Below are positions 58,682 through 64,000 of a stretch of 64,000 nt of DNA, one piece after another. Numbering within the stretch: the stretch's first letter is position 1; each line of letters opens with the position of its first letter. Below the pieces are notes generated by a model. The model searched no databases and was not told where the DNA came from. It worked only from the letters and a program-made list of their open reading frames with translations. The stretch comes from Cryptomeria japonica (Eukaryota; Streptophyta; Pinopsida; Cupressales; Cupressaceae). The DNA is taken from assembly GCF_030272615.1 (NCBI RefSeq), contig NC_081415.1, forward strand, positions 109,572,406-109,636,405. The letters are read 5' to 3'. The position numbers and the translations under genes are program-made.

Positions 58682-59844
58682 TGTAATGTTGGAAAAGAAG
58701 TGAATGATGGATCTAGAGGAAAACTCTTCTTCCCTCCAAGGAGAGATGAAAGTTTCACTTCAAATCCCCCTTCAAAAAATTTCCAGGCATTACATTAGAA
58801 GAGGGGGGAAGATACACTAGATCCAACCTCCAGAGAAAGAGATTGAATTTTGAGTGATGGTAAGTTAATCCCCTCTTCTGAGATTGAGATTTGAATTGAA
58901 TTGTGTACTTATAACCAAGCGAAAAAAGCAACAAAGATATAATTATAACTCGAGATAGAAGTGTAGGATGAAGTTGTGCACCTGGATCTGGCAATAATCT
59001 GTTGAGACGAAGTTGCCTTGGGAATTTGAGAAAAAGTTGCCAGAACCATGGCGGGAGTGTACACGGTCCTCTAAAAAATTTGCAAAGCGAAAAGGGTTTT
59101 TCTACCTCGGCAAATGGAGTCCAAATCCTAAAGTATAGTTGTGCACCTGCAACCTACACATAGAAAAGAGAGGAAAAGGGGTTGGGATTGGGGGTTTGCC
59201 TTTAGGTCAAACCCCAATTTTGGAATTAACCAAATGATCAAAGAAAGTACTTGCAAGTAAATGTAAATGAAAGACTGAAATGTAAATCACCTCAAGGGAG
59301 GTTGTGATAGAAATTTTGATAGAATTATTTGTATGAAGTTGAATTTTGGAATGAATCTCCTCTTCAATGGTTGAATCCTTGAATTGAATGCAACACCTAG
59401 CCTTGAAAGGAGACTTAAGAATGCTCAATGCTGCAAAAGAATGTGTGAATGCTCTTGAATGCTTGAATGTGTGATCTCATGTATCTATTTTATTGCAAAA
59501 TGTAAGGAGAAATGTGACCTATATACTTGTCAATTAGAGCTAATTGATTGATTTTCCATCACAGGCCAACACTGGGGGAGTTTTTCTCGCTCAATGTACA
59601 ACCACCAAAGAACAATTTGAAGGATCCTGCCCCTAAATAGGGTAGGGGACAAGGGTGCCATGCCCCTGTCCTACCATTTTTTCTAGGACAGGATGTAGTT
59701 CAAGCAATGCAGAGGGCAAGCAAGATGCAGTTTCAGGTGTCAAGCAAGTCTCTGATCTCCGATCTGGCTTAGGGATTCGAATCGCGTGTGAGAGGACCCT
59801 AATGTGGTTGAAAATTGCAAGGGTCATAATTTCATGACACTACA
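58682..59844 (-). repeat. 5' LTR of gypsy B
   Basis: 1163 bp, matching 30572-31747. On the minus strand it begins TGTAGTGTCATGAAATT and ends CCAACATTACA, followed by the primer site. TSD catcc is on its outer side. Confidence 0.88.
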
Positions 59845-59849
59845 CATCC

Positions 59850-60591
59850 TATAGAAAAAGAACAATCCACATTTCTAGTGGAGGAATTGAAGAAATCAAC
59901 ATCGGAGATGTTGAGAATGTACATAAGATACGCCTAGCTAAGTCTTTGAACCCCATGGCAAGAGAAAAGTTTATTCAATTTTTCTCACATGGACCAATAA
60001 ACTTTACATGATCGTATGCTAACATGCCAGGGTTAGATCTTGAGTTTGTATTACATCATTTGTCATTGTTGTCAAGTGTGAAACCATACAAGCAGAAGCT
60101 TAGGAAGATGCATCTTCAAACAGCCTTGTTAGTCAAAGTTGAATTACAAAAGTTGCTAGATGTGGGTTTCGTCAGACCCATAGACTATGCAGAATGGATT
60201 TCAAAATTAGTACCAGTGACCAAACCCACTAGAGGTATAAGAATCTACACTGACTTTAGGGATTTAAATAAAGCTTGTCCCAAGGATGATTTTCCACTTC
60301 CTAATATAGATATGATCGTAGATCTAATAGCTAGACATGAAATGCTATCACTCATGGATGATGTTTTTGGCTATAACCAAATCAAGATTGCACCAGAAGA
60401 TCAACATAAAAAAAAAAAATTCACTTGTCCTTGGGGAACATATTACTAGAATGTGATGCCTTTTGGTCTTAAGAATGTTGGTTCTACTTATCAGAGGGAA
60501 AGGACCACCTTGATTCATGACATGATACAAAAAATATGGAAGACTATGTAGATGATTTACTGGCTAAATCCAAAACAAGGGATGATCATCT
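59850..60591 (+). pseudogene. Gypsy G reverse transcriptase, first part (cut by H)
   Basis: Continuation of G after B. The segment before RT is followed by MPGLDLEFVLHHLS, KQKLRKMHLQTALLVK, LLDVGFVRPIDYAEWIS, RGIRIYTDFRDLNKACPKDD, LPNIDMIVDL, SLMDDVFGYNQIKIAPEDQ, FTCPWGTYY and, after a TAG at 60447, VMPFGLKNVGSTYQR. A run of 12 A at about 60407-60418 sits where F has 'acagcc', and a small deletion near 60530 shifts the frame just before the catalytic YVDD-equivalent. Copia H is inserted at 60591. Confidence 0.87.
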
Positions 60592-60956
60592 TGTTAGGAT
60601 AACCTGTGGACAACTGAGAGGGGGGGGTGAACCAGTTATCAACATATTATAAAAATTGTAAGCACATAAAACCTTTTATCGGAATGCAAAACCAAATACC
60701 GGAATAGTAGATATAATAATTAAGCATAAACATAAATCATAGAACAATTACCAACCATCCATAACACATAACACCATGATTTGTACATGGAAAACCTGAT
60801 AAAGGGAAAATACACGGTGAGAAGCCTACCCATAGTCAGATAATAATTCAGTTGCAAGTATGTGATTACAATAAGAGGGGCCTTCACATGCAAGAAGTCC
60901 AATAGCCTAGAGTGCACTACTCATCACATAAGGAGCCTCACTAACTACAAATACAT
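60592..60956 (-). repeat. Partial 3' LTR of copia H
   Basis: It keeps the G-run (C-run in sense) near 60620, the worn hairpin block near 60810-60835 and the 'gcactctaggctattgga' block. It ends abruptly against RT coding sequence. Confidence 0.75.
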
Positions 60957-62120
60957 CCTTCTTCCATTGCTTTTATCCAATTTTCATCCTTACTTGCTTC
61001 AATAAATGATTCCGGTTCAATTTGAGAAATTAAACATACCTCTTTAGTAGCTAATGTTCTTCTACTCATCACACCTTTCCTTTTATCTCCAATGATCTGA
61101 TCTTCAGAATGATTTAGTTTCACATACCTGGGAGTCTTTGAATTTTCTTGATTTTCTGACTCTTTATGTTGTTCATCTGTCACTATTGAATTTTCTATTG
61201 TTATCGATGTTATTGGTTCATCGTTATGAACTAATTCTTGTATTACTGGTTCAGATCTGATAAATTCATCTTCCAATCCATAATCATATGATCTGATCTA
61301 ATTACTGTCTTGCTCATCCACCTTGACATTTATGCTCTGAGTTATCCTATTCAATCTTTTGTTATAACATTTGTATTCTTTTCTCTTAGTAGAATATCCC
61401 AAAAATATTCCTTCATCACTTCTAGGATCAAACTTTCCTATTGCATCATCTCTTTAAAAGTAACATTTACTTCCAAAAATTTTGAAATATCTAATAGTAG
61501 GAGTATGAACAAACCATAATTCATAAGGATTCTTACCGATATCACCTTTAATGTGTCCTATGTTGAAAGTGTATGCAACCGTATTGATATCTTCCCTCCA
61601 ATAGATATCAGGCGATCTAGCTTCAATCATCATTATCCTTGCAACATCTAATATTATTCTATTCTTTCTTTCCACCAATCCATTATGTTGTGGAGTCCTA
61701 GGTGTAGAAAGTTGTCTTCTGATTCCATTCTTTTCACAAAAATTATTAAATTCAAGGGATGTAATATCACCACCTTGATCTAATCTTAAGCACTTTATCT
61801 TCAATCCTTTCTCAGTCTCAACCATAGCTTTGAAGATTTTGAATTTCTCAAGAGATTTTGATTTTTCTTTTAGAAATGCTACCCACATCATTCTAGAATA
61901 ATCATCAATAAGTAACATAAAGTATCTATCACCTTGAAAGCTTTTAGTCCTTGCTGGTCCACATAGATCGGTATGAATAAGATCAAGAATTTCATTACAT
62001 TTATCATGTATACTTCTGAAATAAGTTCTAACTTGCTTACCCATTTAACATTCTCTACATACCGGATTATGAGGTTTAACAATCTTGGTCAAATCTCTAA
62101 CTGCCTGTGTTGAACTTGAT
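60957..62120 (-). pseudogene. Copia H integrase and RT N-terminus (fragment)
   Basis: Reading leftwards from 62120: VRDLTKIVKPHNP and the zinc-site remnant, then VRTYFRSIHDKCNEILDL, HTDLCGPARTKSFQGDRYF (catalytic Asp), LLIDDYSRMMWVAFL, LRLDQGGDITSLEF (second Asp), QHNGLVERKNRI (Glu) and YELWFVHTPTIRYF. After stops near 61450 and 61285 the linker follows with [16 protein letters not shown] and the first RT residues IKAMEE, where the deletion joint lies (about 60957). Closest to the pol of copia C and D in this window. It cannot work. Confidence 0.85.
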
Positions 62121-62127
62121 GGTATGA

Positions 62128-63332
62128 TGAAAGAATAAGTATCCGGTCAACTATTGAGGGGGGGGTGAATTAGTAGATAGAAAAATTGATACAAACTTCA
62201 CCAATCTCAAAATCAATCTCTCAAAGTAAACTTAGAACTATCAATACAATACCACTATCAAGATAAAAACTCATAAGATAAACTGGTTGACTGTTACAAC
62301 AAATTAACAGTAAATAACTTCAAACTCATAAACATCCAAATGCTTTTTTCATATGTCATCAGACTTCATTTCTCAATGCTTCCGGTTATTATGACTTATC
62401 AAAGTAGTTAAGTAGTTAAGTAAATCAACCATAAGAACATAACACAAAAGTCTCGTTAAGAACTGATCCTGTTAGGAATCACCCAGTTAAGGGATTGACT
62501 ACAATGCCTTGTTAGAAGCAATACCCTGTAAGGAATAACCTCGGTAGAGGATTTGAAAATCCAAGCTAATGGATCACCTTATTAGAGGATTTGAATAGCA
62601 CCAAGCTTGTTAGAGCTTACCTGGTTAGGGGATTTCAATTCTGCTATAATTGTTAGAAAACAACAAGAGTTTGTTGATATGTTTGAATAGCACTACACTT
62701 GCTTGTTCAAATCCATTTCATGCTCCTATATGCCTTTACTCAAACTATAGATATATCATTTGATTTGGCAACCATACACTCAAATGATCTTTTCCAACAC
62801 TTGCCAACTCTTAAACTAAACAACTTCATTGATCTTATAAACAAATCAATTAGTTTGGTAACACAACAAAAACCTAAATCTTATAGAGATTACAAACAAG
62901 TCGGTTCAAGTATGACCGTTGGATTACATAGCAATCTTTTCACATCAATCAAGAAAACCCTGATCACTCCTTGCAATCAACTTTCTCATTCCCTAGACAA
63001 AAACCATTACATCAACACGGCAAAATCTTTTCAATTGTCTTCATACAATAATCATACATGTCATAATCATTACCGCTCATCATTGGATCATAAACCAATA
63101 TAACTAATTCACCAAACTTAATTGGTTAGGGTTTATCAAAAACAACATGTAGGGTTTACTGGTTATCGGTTCAACTCTCCAAAATCTTCCTACCGATTAC
63201 AGTTCCCTTCACTTGTTCATCCTACCGGTTACAAAACAATATTACAACAATATCAACAATATCATTACCAGTTAATTGACATCAATAACAACATAACACA
63301 TCATTAATGCAATCTTCATGCAAATGCCAACA
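62128..63332 (-). repeat. 3' LTR of copia I
   Basis: On the minus strand it begins TGTTGGCATTTGCATGAAG and ends near CTTATTCTTTCA. A C-run lies near 62157. Between about 62460 and 62660 degenerate units such as 'ccttgttagaag', 'cctcggtagaggattt' and 'cctggttaggggattt' repeat. The outer end could also be placed at 62125. Confidence 0.75.
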
Positions 63333-63350
63333 ATCTCCCCCTTTGGAATT

Positions 63351-63664
63351 GATGACAATACAAATATCAATACCATTGATTGCTGCTATGATTATGAATA
63401 GGGATAGTGGTTTACATTACCAAGTATTCACCATGCTCTCCATGTCTTCAGCTTGTCACTGGTTCTTCTCCTCATAATCACATAATTCTTCTCCCCCTTT
63501 GACAATAATGCCAAATTGAAAGTAAAACATGTAATGTCAAATTCACTGTATAGCATCAACAACCTGCAACTTGATGCTCCCCCTGTGGAATAACTCCACT
63601 TCTACACCAATTCTTCTGTAAAATTCTACAAGTAGCTCTAGGACTAATGTAATCTACATAATGC
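63351..63664 (-). other. Copia I 3' untranslated part (no gene)
   Basis: About 310 bp between the RNase H stop and the polypurine tract, with 'gggggag' words on the minus strand near 63490 and 63580. No gene. Confidence 0.75.
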
Positions 63665-64000
63665 TTAACTGACCTCATGAAGAGGGACAACCCTCATCTG
63701 ACTTCTAAGGTACTCAAAAGTAGTCTTAGGCAGAGGTTTAGTAAAGATATCTGGAAGCCGCTCCTTGGTAGAAACATGCTCCAAGATCACATCTCTACTC
63801 TGCACTTTTTCCCTCAAGAAATGATACTTCAATTCAATATGCTTAGTTCGTGCGTGCAAAATAGGGTTCTTGGAAATATTTATGGTACTTGTATTATCAC
63901 ATAAAATCTTTGAAGGTTCTGAAATCTTCATCTTAAAACCTTCCAAAATGTGCCTCATCCAAATAGCCTGAGTACAATTCATGTAAGTTGCAACATACTC
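63665..64000 (-). CDS. Copia I RNase H C-terminal part (runs off the window)
   Basis: The open frame enters from the right edge. It reads EYVATYMNCTQAIWMRHIL, ILCDNTSTINISKNPILHA, RTKHIELKYHFLREKV and LPDIFTKPLPKTTFEYLRSQ and stops at 63665. These are the last blocks of copia RNase H. No stop interrupts the visible part, so this may be a younger copy, but most of the element is outside the window. It differs from the A/C/D group (LKYHFLREKV, HARTKHIEL), so it is another copia family. Confidence 0.85.
   Translation of the reverse strand, partial: EYVATYMNCTQAIWMRHILEGFKMKISEPSKILCDNTSTINISKNPILHARTKHIELKYHFLREKVQSRDVILEHVSTKERLPDIFTKPLPKTTFEYLRSQMRVVPLHEVS

Larger units (their letters stand above)
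30572..59844 (-). mobile_element. Gypsy element B (gag-protease only; carries C and D)
   Basis: Minus-strand element with LTRs 30572-31747 (3') and 58682-59844 (5'). The TSD is cttcc (30567-30571) against catcc (59845-59849), one mismatch. Reading leftwards: 5' LTR, primer site TTTTGGTGAACCCGATG, leader, gag (57556 down to 57055, then 50319 to 49064, then 33821 leftwards), protease (to about 33060), a tail to about 32518, polypurine tract and 3' LTR. Copia C and copia D account for the gaps in gag. I found no RT, RNase H or integrase, so the copy is deleted or belongs to a non-autonomous family. Confidence 0.85.
2873..60591 (+). mobile_element. Gypsy element G, outermost scaffold (split in three, 3' end missing)
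   Basis: G is recovered in pieces: probable 5' LTR 2873-3831, gag-protease-linker 26833-30571, RT 59845-60591. The gaps are exact retroelement insertions: copia A (TSD aaggt) and gypsy B (TSD cttcc/catcc). Removing B and one TSD copy joins the linker to the sequence before RT in one reading frame. The third break, at 60591, is copia H. Nothing of G's RNase H, integrase or 3' LTR lies in the window. Its proteins resemble those of F, so it belongs to the same Tat-like group, but many stops and frameshifts make it an old copy. Confidence 0.75.
60592..62127 (-). mobile_element. Copia element H (internally deleted, cut by I)
   Basis: It starts TGTTAGGATAACC, the outer end of an LTR related to the A/D family. 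The flank 'catct' (60587-60591) is half of a TSD whose partner is outside the window. Only about 365 bp of 3' LTR remain (60592 to about 60956), then the sequence jumps to the RT N-terminus and integrase on the minus strand. The rest of RT, RNase H and LTR is deleted. Copia I interrupts it near 62127. Confidence 0.75.
62128..64000 (-). mobile_element. Copia element I (3' end only; continues beyond the window)
   Basis: The minus-strand 3' LTR is about 62128-63332, the polypurine tract 63333-63350 (minus; 'aattccaaagggggagat'), then an untranslated part and the RNase H C-terminus up to the window end. The insertion point in H is near 62123-62128; the second TSD copy is outside. The LTR shares start and internal repeated words with K. 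Confidence 0.8.

Noticed and set aside
62699-63307. Plus-strand ORFs of 134 and 61 codons
   Set aside because: Antisense to the LTR of copia I, with no domain and no support from other copies.

Overview
The window is plant nuclear heterochromatin built almost entirely from LTR retrotransposons inserted into one another. I see no host gene, no tRNA or rRNA gene and nothing bacterial. The families are plant types: Ty1/copia elements with a tRNA-iMet-type primer site, and Tat-like Ty3/gypsy elements with two RNase H domains and an antisense plant-mobile-domain ORF. The AT-rich, much-mutated sequence and the nesting depth suit a very large seed-plant genome. A gymnosperm is my guess, but the window does not prove it.

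Layout, outermost first. Gypsy element G (+) is the scaffold. Its probable 5' LTR starts near 2873, gag-protease lies at 26833-30571 and reverse transcriptase (RT) at 59845-60591. Upstream, 1-3831 is a tandem array of a ~2.03-kb unit that fuses the head of a copia LTR to this older LTR. Copia A (+, 3832-26827, target-site duplication [TSD] aaggt) sits in G. A is itself split by gypsy F (+, 5399-23131, TSD ggata) and, inside its 3' LTR, by insert J (25650-26665, TSD gaatt), which begins with a long hairpin. Gypsy B (-, 30572-59844, TSD cttcc/catcc) interrupts G a second time. B carries copia D (+, 33822-49058, TSD aaaat) and copia C (-, 50325-57049, TSD gtttg). D carries a lone LTR K (36511-37985) and the polymerase-less element E (-, 38908-45517, TSD atttg). 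At the right end, copia H (-, from 60592) interrupts G's RT, and copia I (-, from about 62128, running off the window) interrupts H.

The order of insertion can be read directly: G, then A, B and H; then F and J in A, D and C in B, I in H; then E and K in D. C looks youngest, with two 1057-bp LTRs and mostly open frames. The others carry many stop codons, most of which can be explained as C-to-T changes at CAG, CAA or CGA codons.

Most unusual items: (1) F has arrays of a 20-bp-period motif (AGCGCTWTTG) in its 5' leader and, inverted, at the head of its antisense plant-mobile-domain ORF, so both transcription units begin with the same motif. (2) E keeps LTRs, primer site and polypurine tract but has no protease, RT or integrase; it encodes a coiled-coil/four-CCHC protein and a long protein I do not recognise. 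(3) J has the form of a self-primed, folded-back cDNA that was still integrated with a proper 5-bp TSD. (4) LTR cores are conserved between otherwise different copia families. All boundaries were read by eye from repeat copies and TSDs; percent identities and ages were not computed.
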